Shown here: positions 55,299 to 64,000 of the stretch, in pieces | Position numbering within the stretch: position 1 is the first letter of the stretch | How the letters are laid out: each line of letters begins with the position of its first letter | Assembly: GCA_026399015.1 (NCBI GenBank) | Contig: JAPLRS010000023.1 | Span: forward strand, 1-64,000 | Direction: 5' to 3' | DNA: 64,000 nt | DNA from: Methylococcales bacterium | GTDB taxonomy: Bacteria > Pseudomonadota > Gammaproteobacteria > Methylococcales > Methylomonadaceae | Program-made: the position numbers and the translations under genes | The notes under the pieces: generated by a model | The model's input: the letters and a program-made list of their open reading frames with translations, nothing else | Databases searched by the model: none | Told to the model about the DNA's origin: nothing

Positions 55299-57476
55299 AT
55301 GTCGAAAATAGCCGACGAAGTTGTTACAACTCGACCACAAGACGAACTCATTGCAAAATTATGTTCGACACTGTCCGGTTATTTAGACGCAGACCAAATC
55401 AAAGATTGTGTCCGTGCTTACGAATTTGGTGCGGACGCCCATACAGGGCAATTTCGTAAAAGTGGTGAAGCTTATATCTGCCACCCTGTCTCGGTAGCCA
55501 TTATTCTGGCTGAAATGCACATGGATGCCAGTGGCATCATGGCCGCAATTTTACATGATGTAATCGAAGACACACCCATCACAAAAAAAGAACTCGCAAA
55601 ACAATTTAGCCAAGAAGTTGCCGACTTAGTTGATGGCGTAACTAAATTAACTAAAATCGACGGCAGATCCCAAACCCGAGCGGAAGCTCAAGCTGAAAAT
55701 GTTCGTAAAATGTTTCTAGCAATGGGTAAAGACTTACGCGTCATCTTAGTCAAGCTAGCAGATCGTTTGCATAATATGCAAACTTTGGGCGTGATGCCCC
55801 CAGAAAAAAAACGGCGCATTGCTAGAGAAACCCTAGATATTTATGGTCCTATCGCCAATCGACTTGGCATGAGTAAAATACGCCATAAACTCGAAGAACT
55901 CAGCTTTCAGGCGATGTACCCTACACGTCACAAGGTACTATCACACGCGGTAAAAAAATCTCGTGGCAACCGCAGTAAAATTATCGACACCATTGAAGAC
56001 ACAATTAAAAACCGTATGGAGCAAGCTTCATTAAACTACGAAGTGTCTGGTAGAGAGAAAAATATCTATAGCATTTATCAAAAGATGGTTCAAAAAAAAC
56101 TATCTCTGTCTGCTATATTTGATCTGTATGCTTTCCGTATTTTCTGTGACAACGTTGATACTTGTTACCGAGCCTTAGGTGTTATTCATAATCTATACAA
56201 GCCTATACCAGGGCGATTTAAAGATTATATTGCTCTTCCCAAAGCCAATGGCTACCAATCTTTACACACTATTGTTATTGGTCCATACGGCTCACCACTT
56301 GAGATTCAAATTAGAACCCATGAAATGCATCGCATGGCAGAATCAGGTATTGCCGCCCATTGGCTCTATAAATCTGATGAAGATAAATCAGAAAAATTTC
56401 AAGCGCGCGCCAATGAATGGTTAAGAGATTTATTAGAAATTCAAAAAACTGCGGGTGACTCACTTGAGTTTATTGATAACTTAAAGATCGATTTGTTTCC
56501 ACAAGAAGTATTCGTGTTTACACCTAAAGGTAGCATTATTAAGATTCCGCGGGGCGCTACGATCATTGATTTTGCTTATGCTGTGCACACTGATATTGGT
56601 AATGCCTGTGTATCTGCTCGCATCGACAAACAACTTGTACCTTTACAAACCAAATTAGAAAATGGCATGACGGTAGAAATTATTACCGCCACATGGGCAA
56701 GACCCAATGCACTTTGGCTAAATTATGTGACTACCGTAAAAGCGCGGTCTAGTATTCGTAATCATCTCAAACATTTTAAACAACAAGAAGCGATTAGCTT
56801 AGGCCGACGTTTATTAGACAAAGAATTACATACTTTACATATCCAACTAGAAAGCATTGAAGAAAAACGCATTGTAGCCTTATTAAAATTAATGGAAATG
56901 TCTTCCATGGATGATTTATTAGAAGACATAGGTCTAGGCAATAAAATGCCATTTTTAATCGCCAAAAGACTCACTCAAGCGGATATCAATGCCAACATCA
57001 AGTTAGATGATGACGACAGATTACAACAACAAACACCTTTAATTATTAAAGGCACCGAGGGTATGGTCATTACCCTGGCTAAATGTTGTAGGCCTATCCC
57101 AGGCGACTCTATAATCGGCTATTTCAATCCGGGTAAAGGGATTGTAGTGCATAATCACGAATGCCGTAATCATTCTGTTATTCGCAAAAAACACACTAAT
57201 TGGTTAGATGTTGAATGGTCTAAAGATGTGGTTGGTGATTTCCCTACAGAAATTCGCATTGAAATACTTAATCAACGAGGCGCTCTAGCCACTATTGCGT
57301 CGACTATTTCAAACCATGGTTCTAACATTGAAAACGTAACCGTTGTTGAGCAAGATGACAGAACTTGTGTGGATTTAATTACCCTAACCGTGAACGATCG
57401 CACCCACCTATCAAGAGTAATGAGACGTCTAAAAGAACTATCTATTGTTATAAAAATAACTCGAGTGAAAGGTTAA
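55299..57476 (+). CDS. spoT: Bifunctional (p)ppGpp synthase/hydrolase SpoT
   Basis: A 725-residue protein. The HD hydrolase has ILHDVIEDTPITKKEL and VKLADRLHNMQTL (metal-binding His and Asp kept). The synthetase has YRALGVIHNLYKPIPGRFKD and YIALPKANGYQSLHT. A TGS domain (VFVFTPKGSIIKIPRGATII) and a C-terminal ACT domain follow. It makes and degrades the stringent-response alarmone. The rpoZ-spoT order is the gammaproteobacterial one. Confidence 0.95.
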   Translation: MSKIADEVVTTRPQDELIAKLCSTLSGYLDADQIKDCVRAYEFGADAHTGQFRKSGEAYICHPVSVAIILAEMHMDASGIMAAILHDVIEDTPITKKELAKQFSQEVADLVDGVTKLTKIDGRSQTRAEAQAENVRKMFLAMGKDLRVILVKLADRLHNMQTLGVMPPEKKRRIARETLDIYGPIANRLGMSKIRHKLEELSFQAMYPTRHKVLSHAVKKSRGNRSKIIDTIEDTIKNRMEQASLNYEVSGREKNIYSIYQKMVQKKLSLSAIFDLYAFRIFCDNVDTCYRALGVIHNLYKPIPGRFKDYIALPKANGYQSLHTIVIGPYGSPLEIQIRTHEMHRMAESGIAAHWLYKSDEDKSEKFQARANEWLRDLLEIQKTAGDSLEFIDNLKIDLFPQEVFVFTPKGSIIKIPRGATIIDFAYAVHTDIGNACVSARIDKQLVPLQTKLENGMTVEIITATWARPNALWLNYVTTVKARSSIRNHLKHFKQQEAISLGRRLLDKELHTLHIQLESIEEKRIVALLKLMEMSSMDDLLEDIGLGNKMPFLIAKRLTQADINANIKLDDDDRLQQQTPLIIKGTEGMVITLAKCCRPIPGDSIIGYFNPGKGIVVHNHECRNHSVIRKKHTNWLDVEWSKDVVGDFPTEIRIEILNQRGALATIASTISNHGSNIENVTVVEQDDRTCVDLITLTVNDRTHLSRVMRRLKELSIVIKITRVKG

Positions 57477-57549
57477 GCGTTTTTAACTTGTAATAATCTA
57501 AACTTTCATGGATAATACGGTTTTTTAGCCATTAGGGCTAAAACATAAT

Positions 57550-57663
57550 GGTGATCGATTTGGTCCTCTCGCAACGATACGCTGTAAACCCCGCCAGGTC
57601 CGGAAGGAAGCAACGGTAGCAGCAGATTCGTGTGCCGGGATGTGGCTGATTCGGTTGCCGCCC
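57550..57663 (+). ncRNA. ffs: Signal recognition particle RNA (4.5S)
   Basis: Contains CCAGGTCCGGAAGGAAGCAA and GTGTGCCGGGATGTGGCTG, the conserved apical loop and 3' side of bacterial small SRP RNA, plus CTCTCGCAACG on the 5' side. The ends are placed by comparison with the 114-nt E. coli RNA and may be off by several bases. It pairs with Ffh in membrane protein targeting and lies just before dnaX as is common. Confidence 0.93.
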
Positions 57664-57693
57664 ACTCTCCTTCAACTTATATTCGAGCCTGCA

Positions 57694-59361
57694 ATGAATT
57701 ATCAGGTTCTCGCCAGAAAATGGCGTCCACATAATTTCAAAGAAGTCGTTGGTCAACAACATGTCGTGCAATCGTTAATTAACGCATTGCAACATAATCG
57801 ATTACATCACGCCTATTTATTTACCGGAACCCGCGGTGTTGGCAAAACTACGCTTGCCAGAATTCTAGCAAAAGCCATTAACTGCGAAAATCTTCAAGAC
57901 AACAATCCTTGTGATACTTGCCTTTCCTGCAGAGAAATTAACGAAGGCCGCTACCTAGATCTTATTGAAGTTGATGCTGCTTCCAGAACTAAAGTGGAAG
58001 ACACCCGAGATTTATTAGATAACGCGCAATACGCACCTAATCAAGGTCGTTATAAAGTCTATATTATTGACGAAGTTCATATGCTTTCAGGGCACAGCTT
58101 TAATGCTTTATTAAAGACCCTTGAAGAACCACCAGAGCATGTGAAGTTTCTTTTAGCAACGACTGATCCACAAAAAATACCAGTCACTATCCTTTCTCGT
58201 TGCTTACAATTTAATTTAAAACAACTCTCACCGAGTCAAATTTTTTCTCAGATGGAGTTTATTCTCACTCAAGAAAAAATAGACTTTGAAGCCCCTGCCC
58301 TAAAATCTCTTTCTCGTGCTGCTGATGGCAGTATGCGTGATGGTTTAAGTTTATTAGATCAAGCGATAGTTTTTGGAAACGGTAAAGTTCAAACCAGCGA
58401 AGTTAACAATATGCTGGGCACTGTTGCTTTACAACCTATAGACGACATTTTACTGGCGCTTGCTAATAACGATGCGGTCGCTATTTTAAATAAAATTGCT
58501 GAGATTGATGACTTAAATCCAAATTTTGCCGATGTCTTACAGCAAATATTACAAGTTTTACATAGAGTCGCGTTAACTCAACATATACCCAATTTTATTG
58601 ATGAAAATTTCGATAGTGAAATCATCAACACCCTAGCGACTCAATTAGCTCCAGAAGATATTCAACTCTTTTACCAAATCGGTTTAATGAGTCAAAAAGA
58701 TCTTAGTCTAGCTCCAGATCCAAGAAGTGGCTTTGAAATGGTCATGTTACGCATGCTAACCTTTAAGCCGGTTAGTTTAGATCAAAAAGCGCCTCAGATA
58801 TCTAGTAAGCCAGCAACTAGACCTGAAAGACAATCTCCGCCCGTCGCAGTAACAGCAAAACCAGTCACCATCCAAGCACCGAGCACACCTGAGATAACTG
58901 TTGCAACCATCATCGACGAAAAAAAAACTGAGCCTGCACCCCTAGCAACACAAACATTTGACGCTAACACTGCGTCATGGCCAGTTATGATTGCGGCTAT
59001 GCGTCTTAATGGCATGACGAAAGAATTTGCCAACCATTGCGTACTTGATTCTATTAATGAACACTCATGCACTTTGATTATCAATCCTGGCCATGTCATC
59101 ACTAATAAAGCGCAAGAGACATTACAAAAAGCCTTACAAAGCTATACCGGCTCTACAGGATTAAAATTAAACATTAAATCCGAAAAAACCACGCTTGAGA
59201 CGCCGGCAGTACAAATCATTAGAGATCGCGAAAACCTACAACAAGCGTCTGTTAATGCAATTAATTCAGACCCCAACATTCTGTCTTTAAAATCACAATT
59301 TGATGCCCGCATATTACCCGGCACCATTGAACCAGTTATAACGAAAGAGGAAAACCAATGA
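57694..59361 (+). CDS. dnaX: DNA polymerase III subunit tau (and probably gamma)
   Basis: 555 residues from the ATG at 57694; the frame is open upstream but runs into the SRP RNA. It starts [20 protein letters not shown]. Walker A is [13 protein letters not shown], the zinc cysteines are in CDTCLSC, and Walker B is YIIDEVHML. This is the clamp-loader ATPase. At codons 409-412 (58918-58929) the coding strand has nine As followed by CTGAG. A -1 slip or an extra A leads straight to TGA, which would give a 412-residue gamma-like form. The region after about 370 is a Pro/Thr/Ala linker. ybaB overlaps its stop. Confidence 0.95.
   Translation: MNYQVLARKWRPHNFKEVVGQQHVVQSLINALQHNRLHHAYLFTGTRGVGKTTLARILAKAINCENLQDNNPCDTCLSCREINEGRYLDLIEVDAASRTKVEDTRDLLDNAQYAPNQGRYKVYIIDEVHMLSGHSFNALLKTLEEPPEHVKFLLATTDPQKIPVTILSRCLQFNLKQLSPSQIFSQMEFILTQEKIDFEAPALKSLSRAADGSMRDGLSLLDQAIVFGNGKVQTSEVNNMLGTVALQPIDDILLALANNDAVAILNKIAEIDDLNPNFADVLQQILQVLHRVALTQHIPNFIDENFDSEIINTLATQLAPEDIQLFYQIGLMSQKDLSLAPDPRSGFEMVMLRMLTFKPVSLDQKAPQISSKPATRPERQSPPVAVTAKPVTIQAPSTPEITVATIIDEKKTEPAPLATQTFDANTASWPVMIAAMRLNGMTKEFANHCVLDSINEHSCTLIINPGHVITNKAQETLQKALQSYTGSTGLKLNIKSEKTTLETPAVQIIRDRENLQQASVNAINSDPNILSLKSQFDARILPGTIEPVITKEENQ
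58919..58927 (+). promoter_or_regulatory. A9 slippage site inside dnaX
   Basis: GAA AAA AAA ACT GAG: nine consecutive As. One base backward the frame reads AAC TGA and stops. The position, just after the conserved ATPase core, equals that of the programmed frameshift in E. coli dnaX. Confidence 0.6.
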
Positions 59362-59678
59362 AAAATGCTTTAGGCAACTTAATGCAACAAGCTCAAAAAA
59401 TGCAAGAAGACCTAAAAAATGCCCAAGATGAACTAGCGTTAATGCAAGTATTAGGTGAGTCAGGGGCAGGCTTAGTATCAATAGTAATGACTGGCAAGCG
59501 TGAAGCCAGAAAGGTGACTATTGACCCCTCTCTACTTGATGATAAAGACATGCTTGAAGATCTTATTGCCGCAGCAATTAACGATGCTGTCAATAAAGTG
59601 AATAAAATGAAAAAAGAAAAAATGTCTGATGTCACTTCTGGCATTCCCCTCCCAGCAGGCTTTAAACTTCCTTTCTAA
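59358..59678 (+). CDS. ybaB: YbaB/EbfC nucleoid-associated protein
   Basis: A 106-residue protein with the YbaB pattern [20 protein letters not shown] and [19 protein letters not shown] and the end [12 protein letters not shown]. It forms dimers that bind DNA. Its start overlaps the dnaX stop (ATGA), and recR starts one base after its stop, a tight three-gene unit as in E. coli. Confidence 0.94.
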   Translation: MKNALGNLMQQAQKMQEDLKNAQDELALMQVLGESGAGLVSIVMTGKREARKVTIDPSLLDDKDMLEDLIAAAINDAVNKVNKMKKEKMSDVTSGIPLPAGFKLPF

Positions 59679-59679
59679 T

Positions 59680-60276
59680 ATGCAAAAAAAAGGCTTACTA
59701 GGGCAGTTAATACAGAATTTATGTTGCCTTCCTGGGGTTGGTCCAAAATCTGCCCAGCGTATTGCCTTTTACTTGTTACAACGCGACAGAAATGGTGCGC
59801 GCTTATTAGCAGATACCTTGCTGACTGCCTTAAAAAATATTGACCACTGTGAACAATGTCGCACTTTAACAGAACAAAAACTTTGCGACATTTGTAGCGA
59901 TAATTCTAGATCTTCTGCTCTATTATGTATCGTTGAGAACCCATCTGATGCTTGGATTATTGACCAAGCCACCGCTTTTAAAGGCTATTATTTTATTTTG
60001 CATGGCAAACTCTCGCCGCTGGATGGCATAGGCCCAAATGAACTTGGCCTAGATAAACTAGAATCTCGTTTAGCCGAAGGTAAAATTGAAGAAATCATAC
60101 TAGCTACTAATTCCACTGTAGAAGGTGAAGCAACTGCCTACTTTATTAGCGAAATTGCTAAAAAATATCAGGTTAATGCCAGTCGATTAGCACATGGGGT
60201 TCCTATGGGTGGAGAGCTAGAATTTATTGACAGTGGCACACTTTCACATGCGTTTAAAGGCCGCAAATTACTTTAA
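59680..60276 (+). CDS. recR: Recombination mediator RecR
   Basis: 198 residues from the ATG at 59680. It has LIQNLCCLPGVGPKSAQRIA (helix-hairpin-helix), the zinc finger CEQCRTLTEQKLCDIC and a Toprim region with LCIVENPSDAWIIDQ and ASRLAHGVPMGGELEFID. It acts with RecF/RecO in loading RecA. The upstream frame extension would overlap ybaB and is not used. Confidence 0.95.
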   Translation: MQKKGLLGQLIQNLCCLPGVGPKSAQRIAFYLLQRDRNGARLLADTLLTALKNIDHCEQCRTLTEQKLCDICSDNSRSSALLCIVENPSDAWIIDQATAFKGYYFILHGKLSPLDGIGPNELGLDKLESRLAEGKIEEIILATNSTVEGEATAYFISEIAKKYQVNASRLAHGVPMGGELEFIDSGTLSHAFKGRKLL

Positions 60277-60285
60277 GAGAATACA

Positions 60286-60624
60286 ATGACAACTTGCTTA
60301 TTTTGCAAAATGGTTGCTGGTGAGATTAAACCTGACATCGTATATGAAGACGATAAGGTACTTGCCTTTAGAGATATCAATCCTCAAGCACCAGTGCATA
60401 TTTTAATTATTCCAAAAACTCATATTCCAACCTTAAATGACTTGCAAGATACAGAGTTGGCAGGACATTTAATACAAACCGCCGCAAAATTAGCTAAAGC
60501 AGAAGGTTTAGCAGAAGACGGTTACAGAACCGTTTTTAACTGCAATGCAAAAGGTGGACAAGAAGTTTACCATTTACACCTACACCTCCTTGCTGGACGC
60601 CAAATGAACTGGCCACCGGGCTAA
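60286..60624 (+). CDS. hinT: HIT family nucleotide hydrolase
   Basis: A 112-residue protein. LFCKMVAGEIKPDIVYEDDK and IPKTHIPTLNDL lead to the histidine triad HLHLHLLAGRQMNWPPG. It hydrolyses adenosine phosphoramidates. Its last 45 nt overlap the end of the convergent hydrolase gene. Confidence 0.92.
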   Translation: MTTCLFCKMVAGEIKPDIVYEDDKVLAFRDINPQAPVHILIIPKTHIPTLNDLQDTELAGHLIQTAAKLAKAEGLAEDGYRTVFNCNAKGGQEVYHLHLHLLAGRQMNWPPG

Positions 60625-61617
60625 ATAGCGCTGCCGTATAAACTCAGGAATACGCTGTTCTAGCCAATAAGTTGGCTTAAATGGCGTACCACCACTTATA
60701 AACCCCACATGCCCTCCTCCAGCAGTCACTTCTAGTTGCACGTAACTGGATAAATGCGCTTGCTGCGGTAATACCTCGGGTGTCATAAAAGGATCATCGG
60801 TAGCCTGTATGACTAAAGTGGGCACTGCGATTGATTTTAAAAACTGCCTTGAACTTGAACGCTGATAATAATCATGCACATCTTTAAAACCGTGTAACTT
60901 TGCCACGACTCTATCATCGTATTGCCAAAATGACTTTATATCTGAGACATCACCTAAATTAGCAATTTTACTTGCCTCATGCACTCGCCCCAACTTTTCT
61001 AAATACCGATGCTTTGCACTCAGATACACCTTTAATTCATCTAGCAATTTATAGCGATAGAGCTTAGAAAAACCTTTATCTAAGGTTGACGCACAGATAT
61101 CTAATACTAAAGGCACAGAGACTGCGACAGCAGCAAATAAATCGGGTTTATCTTCTGATTCACCCAACCACTTTAATAAAACATTACCCCCCAAAGAAAA
61201 CCCTACCATGCCAATTGGCGTATTGGGTTCTCTGGCTCTGAGTGTTTTATACAAAAAATCTAAATCTTCAGTTTCACCCGAGTGATAACAGCGCGCTGAG
61301 TGATTAAGCTCACCACTACAACCCCTAAAATTTAAAGCAACTGACCTAAAACCATCAGATAATAATTGTGCTTGTAAGCCTTTAATATAAGTGGACTGCG
61401 AACTACCCGTTAGCCCATGCAATAAAATAATAAGCGGTTGATAGGCTTCACCCAACCAATCTATATCAATGAAATCATCATCTGGTGTAATTAATCGTTC
61501 TCTGCGTAAAGGCAAGTTAACTTTAGCGTTTCTGAATAAAAACGGGTAGATCGTTTGCAGATGTGCATTCTTCAACCACCAAGCACTTTTAAATGATGAT
61601 TTTATAAAAGTCGACAT
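60580..61617 (-). CDS. YheT-type alpha/beta hydrolase
   Basis: 345 residues from the ATG at 61617; the frame has an in-frame TTG two codons earlier. SAWWLKNAHLQTIYPFLFR at the start is characteristic of the YheT/ABHD family. The oxyanion region is ILLHGLTGSSQSTYI, the nucleophile lies in GFSLGGN, and a late aspartate occurs in TDDPFM and the histidine in AGGGHVGF. Probable esterase; substrate unknown. It shares its 3' end with hinT. Confidence 0.85.
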   Translation of the reverse strand: MSTFIKSSFKSAWWLKNAHLQTIYPFLFRNAKVNLPLRRERLITPDDDFIDIDWLGEAYQPLIILLHGLTGSSQSTYIKGLQAQLLSDGFRSVALNFRGCSGELNHSARCYHSGETEDLDFLYKTLRAREPNTPIGMVGFSLGGNVLLKWLGESEDKPDLFAAVAVSVPLVLDICASTLDKGFSKLYRYKLLDELKVYLSAKHRYLEKLGRVHEASKIANLGDVSDIKSFWQYDDRVVAKLHGFKDVHDYYQRSSSRQFLKSIAVPTLVIQATDDPFMTPEVLPQQAHLSSYVQLEVTAGGGHVGFISGGTPFKPTYWLEQRIPEFIRQRYLARWPVHLASSKEV

Positions 61618-61632
61618 AAACAATACACGCTA

Positions 61633-62112
61633 CTAAACTTTAGTTTTTATAAAAGCGCCAGCAAAACCAACTTGACGCCATGCTTCATATAAAACAATAG
61701 CCACCGTATTAGATAAATTTAAACTTCGACTTTCTGCTTGCATAGGCAAATACAAACAATGCTCTGCACCCATAGCATTTAACATATCGGCAGGAATACC
61801 CCGAGTTTCAGGACCAAAAATAAAAGCATCTCCCGCCTCAAAACTAACTTCACTAACAATACGCGTGCCTTTAGTAGTTAAACCGAAAAGTCGATTAGGT
61901 TTTTCAGTTTCAAGAAATGCTTCAAAAGAGGGGTGTACCTTAACAGCAACCCACTCGTGATAATCTAAACCCGCTCTGCGTAGTTTTTTATCATCCAATT
62001 CAAATCCTAGTGGACCAATTAAATGCAATTGTGTGCCTGTATTGGCACATAAACGGATGATATTCCCTGTGTTTGCAGGAATTTCAGGTTCAAATAAAAC
62101 GATGTGAAACAT
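61633..62112 (-). CDS. trmL: tRNA (cytidine(34)-2'-O)-methyltransferase
   Basis: A 159-residue SPOUT (knotted) enzyme that methylates the wobble ribose in tRNA-Leu. It begins [20 protein letters not shown] and has [30 protein letters not shown] and [19 protein letters not shown], the SAM-binding knot. It lies just upstream of yheT in the same direction. Confidence 0.93.
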   Translation of the reverse strand: MFHIVLFEPEIPANTGNIIRLCANTGTQLHLIGPLGFELDDKKLRRAGLDYHEWVAVKVHPSFEAFLETEKPNRLFGLTTKGTRIVSEVSFEAGDAFIFGPETRGIPADMLNAMGAEHCLYLPMQAESRSLNLSNTVAIVLYEAWRQVGFAGAFIKTKV

Positions 62113-62250
62113 AAAGATCAGCGGCCTTTTAAACTAAATATAATTCGATTTAACATAAACATTAATTGGATATAGTATTACAATCATGACTTGTATTCAG
62201 CTTTAGTTAAAACACACAGCTATTTTATTTATTAAATACACGGATAACTT

Positions 62251-62910
62251 ATGCAATCTACTCTAAGCACAGTTGAAATTAAGCCAAAATCTACTCATAA
62301 ATACTCTATTATTTGGATGCATGGCTTAGGCGCAGATGGCCATGATTTTGAAGGCATTGCCCCAGAATTGCATTTAACCGCCCAAGATAATATTCACTTT
62401 ATATTTCCTAATGCGCCTATTCAACCAGTAACGATTAATGGTGGAATGGAAATGAGAGCATGGTACGATATTTTAGAACGCACACTAGAGAGAAAGGTAG
62501 ATATCCAAGGTATCTATAATTCAGCCAGCTTAATTACGGATATTATTAATCAAGAATTAGCTCAGGGCATCCCAGCTAAACACATCTTATTAGCCGGATT
62601 TTCGCAAGGCGGCGTGATTGCTTTACATGCGGGCATTAATTTCACCTATCCATTAGCTGGAATTGTAGCGCTTTCAACCTACTGCCCTACTGTTAATGAA
62701 TTAAAACAACCCTCTGACAAAACACCTATCTTTATGGCACATGGCATTCTTGATTCTGTTGTTGATGTTGAATCAGGAAAAGCAGTTTTCAATACCTTAA
62801 CCGAATTAAATCATCCTATTGAATGGCATGACTATTTGATGGAACACTCAGTGTGTGCAGATGAGATAAAAGACATTGCGCAGTTTATAAACAAGGTACT
62901 TGTAGATTAA
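62251..62910 (+). CDS. Carboxylesterase/phospholipase family hydrolase
   Basis: A 219-residue alpha/beta hydrolase. IIWMHGLGADGHDFEGIAPE is the oxyanion turn, GFSQGGVIALHAG holds the serine nucleophile, and HGILDSVVDVESG provides the aspartate; the catalytic histidine is probably in the EHSVCADEI region. It is similar to bacterial EstB/YpfH-type esterases. The physiological substrate is unknown. It is followed by a strong bidirectional terminator. Confidence 0.88.
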   Translation: MQSTLSTVEIKPKSTHKYSIIWMHGLGADGHDFEGIAPELHLTAQDNIHFIFPNAPIQPVTINGGMEMRAWYDILERTLERKVDIQGIYNSASLITDIINQELAQGIPAKHILLAGFSQGGVIALHAGINFTYPLAGIVALSTYCPTVNELKQPSDKTPIFMAHGILDSVVDVESGKAVFNTLTELNHPIEWHDYLMEHSVCADEIKDIAQFINKVLVD

Positions 62911-62930
62911 TACCTAAAACTTAAGCAAAT

Positions 62931-62968
62931 AAAAAAGGGTGTAATCATCACTGATTACACCCTTTTTT
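62931..62968. terminator. Strong bidirectional terminator
   Basis: A perfect 17-bp stem (AAAAAAGGGTGTAATCA with its complement at 62952-62968) around the loop TCAC, with A6 and T6 runs. It serves both the esterase (+) and the membrane protein (-). Confidence 0.9.
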
Positions 62969-62981
62969 GTGCCGTATTTAA

Positions 62982-63308
62982 TTATGCTTTTACCGCATTA
63001 ATTATTTCATTAAACGCATCTATTTTTAATTTACCAGTTTTAACAAGATCAACACCATTATCAACTAGCATTTTTCCTAAACCTGGCGTTTTATAAACGA
63101 TTAAAGATAAATAACCGACCACAGGGATAGCGACTAACGCACCAATAAAACCGTGTAAACCAATAACACCTAATAATTTAATAAGTAAGGCTATTGCATC
63201 AAGTGGTAATAAAATCAATGCGCCAAAATAAGCGATGACAAAAAATGTAAATAATACAAATACCACAAACTGAAGTAGCCTAACTAACGCAACATTAACT
63301 TTTTTCAT
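62982..63308 (-). CDS. Small membrane protein of unknown function
   Basis: 108 residues from the ATG at 63308 (KKVNVALVRLLQFVVFVLFT), preferred because GAAAG precedes it; an upstream ATG at 63344 adds 12 residues. Three hydrophobic segments (about residues 10-30, 33-50 and 55-78) are followed by a soluble tail KTGKLKIDAFNEIINAVKA. No family is recognised. Confidence 0.6.
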   Translation of the reverse strand: MKKVNVALVRLLQFVVFVLFTFFVIAYFGALILLPLDAIALLIKLLGVIGLHGFIGALVAIPVVGYLSLIVYKTPGLGKMLVDNGVDLVKTGKLKIDAFNEIINAVKA

Positions 63309-63426
63309 AAATACTTTCAATTTCCTAATAACTTTAAGAGGCATTCAAATCAGTAAAAACTACTGATCACAATTAATCTTGCCCAATAGGCCGACCTTTT
63401 GAAGCGTGAAATTATACCTTAAGACA

Positions 63427-64000
63427 TCAAAATACTTCATATTTCTTTTTAAGAAATAGCCTATAAAACACTGCTCCGGCCACAAAACCACCTAAATGCG
63501 CCCACCATGCAACGGTTACTTGCGTTTCTGTGAATAAAATTGCTGTAGTTGCGTTGTTTAATTGCCATATCACCCACAAACCTAAAAATGTAATGGCGGG
63601 AATGTTTAATAATAATGGCGGAAAAAAAACAATGACTTGCTCAAAGGGATATAAAAAAAAGTAAGCCGCTAAAACACCCGCTATGGCACCTGAAGCACCA
63701 ATGACAGGTATATTTAATGTAGGGTCAAAATACCATTGTAAAAACGTCGCAAAAATACCGCAGACCAAATAGAACAATAAAAAAGGTAATCGCCCCATTC
63801 TGTCTTCAATATTATCGGCAAAAATCCACATAAACCACATATTAATGATTAGGTGCATTGGCGTGGCATGTAAAAACAAATTAGTGACAAAAGATAAATA
63901 ACCATCAAAGGGCAATGCCGTTGGTAGACCTGAATATCTAGCGGGAACCATACCGTATTGGTGCAGCAAGCCAATAGACATTTGAGTGGGCATTAGTTTC
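63427..64000 (-). CDS. Rhomboid family intramembrane serine protease (partial, 5' end cut)
   Basis: At least 190 codons, open to the window edge with no stop before the first Met, so the N-terminus and first helix are outside. It keeps NLFLHATPMHLIINMWFMWI (the rhomboid H-x-x-x-N region), the catalytic serine motif GASGAIAGVLAAYFFLYP and the histidine in WWAHLGGFVAGA. Rhomboids cut membrane-embedded substrates. The substrate is unknown. Confidence 0.88.
   Translation of the reverse strand, partial: KLMPTQMSIGLLHQYGMVPARYSGLPTALPFDGYLSFVTNLFLHATPMHLIINMWFMWIFADNIEDRMGRLPFLLFYLVCGIFATFLQWYFDPTLNIPVIGASGAIAGVLAAYFFLYPFEQVIVFFPPLLLNIPAITFLGLWVIWQLNNATTAILFTETQVTVAWWAHLGGFVAGAVFYRLFLKKKYEVF

Noticed and set aside
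57538-57771. Minus-strand 77-residue protein
   Set aside because: It is antisense to the SRP RNA and the start of dnaX.

Overview
The window looks like a chromosomal stretch of a low-GC gammaproteobacterium. The blocks aroQ-accB-accC-prmA, dusB-fis-purH-purD, rpoZ-spoT, SRP RNA-dnaX-ybaB-recR, and dciA beside lpxC are typical gammaproteobacterial arrangements. A methanotroph-like (Methylococcales-type) host is a guess only; no C1 marker gene is present.

Layout. Positions 1 to about 9.6 kb are an AT-rich accessory region. At its left end an Mrr-type restriction nuclease gene lies between perfect inverted repeats of at least 123 bp. Each repeat carries the 3' end of the same helix-turn-helix gene. 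Next come an integrase remnant, a PemK/MazF toxin operon, a methyltransferase, prophage-like small genes, three envelope-type cargo genes, and a ribbon-helix-helix antitoxin with a decayed PIN toxin. Two nested pairs of direct repeats (2931/9035 and 4290/8347) frame this part as one or two integrated islands. A 21-bp tandem repeat tract follows at 9180-9590.

From 9.8 to 16 kb is a poly-N-acetylglucosamine type exopolysaccharide operon (pgaA-pgaC-pgaD, no pgaB). From 16 to 25.3 kb are a shrunken PEP-CTERM-like gene, a Tat-exported multicopper oxidase, a hemerythrin-PAS-GGDEF-EAL protein, envelope proteins and the Mg2+ P-type ATPase MgtA, which is preceded by a strongly structured leader. From 25.5 to 35 kb is a run of same-strand housekeeping genes: shikimate, fatty acid and purine synthesis, and methylation or modification of ribosomal protein, rRNA and tRNA. 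From 35 to 41.5 kb are apeB-msrB and a nucleotide-sugar set (gmd, fcl, ugd, epimerase) for GDP-fucose and UDP-uronic acids. From 41.4 to 44.9 kb lies a B12 uptake unit: a cobalamin riboswitch, a BtuB-type receptor and a membrane protein. The remainder (44.9-64 kb) is core: mutM, rimK, acnB, dciA, lpxC, zapE, pgk, rpoZ, spoT, SRP RNA, dnaX (with a likely slippage site), ybaB, recR, hinT, yheT, trmL, an esterase and a rhomboid protease cut by the window edge.

Links between parts: the pga operon, the EAL protein and the sugar-nucleotide genes all concern surface polysaccharide. The first 9.6 kb is mobile cargo with selfish or defensive modules. All functions are read from sequence motifs and remembered families; no database search was run.
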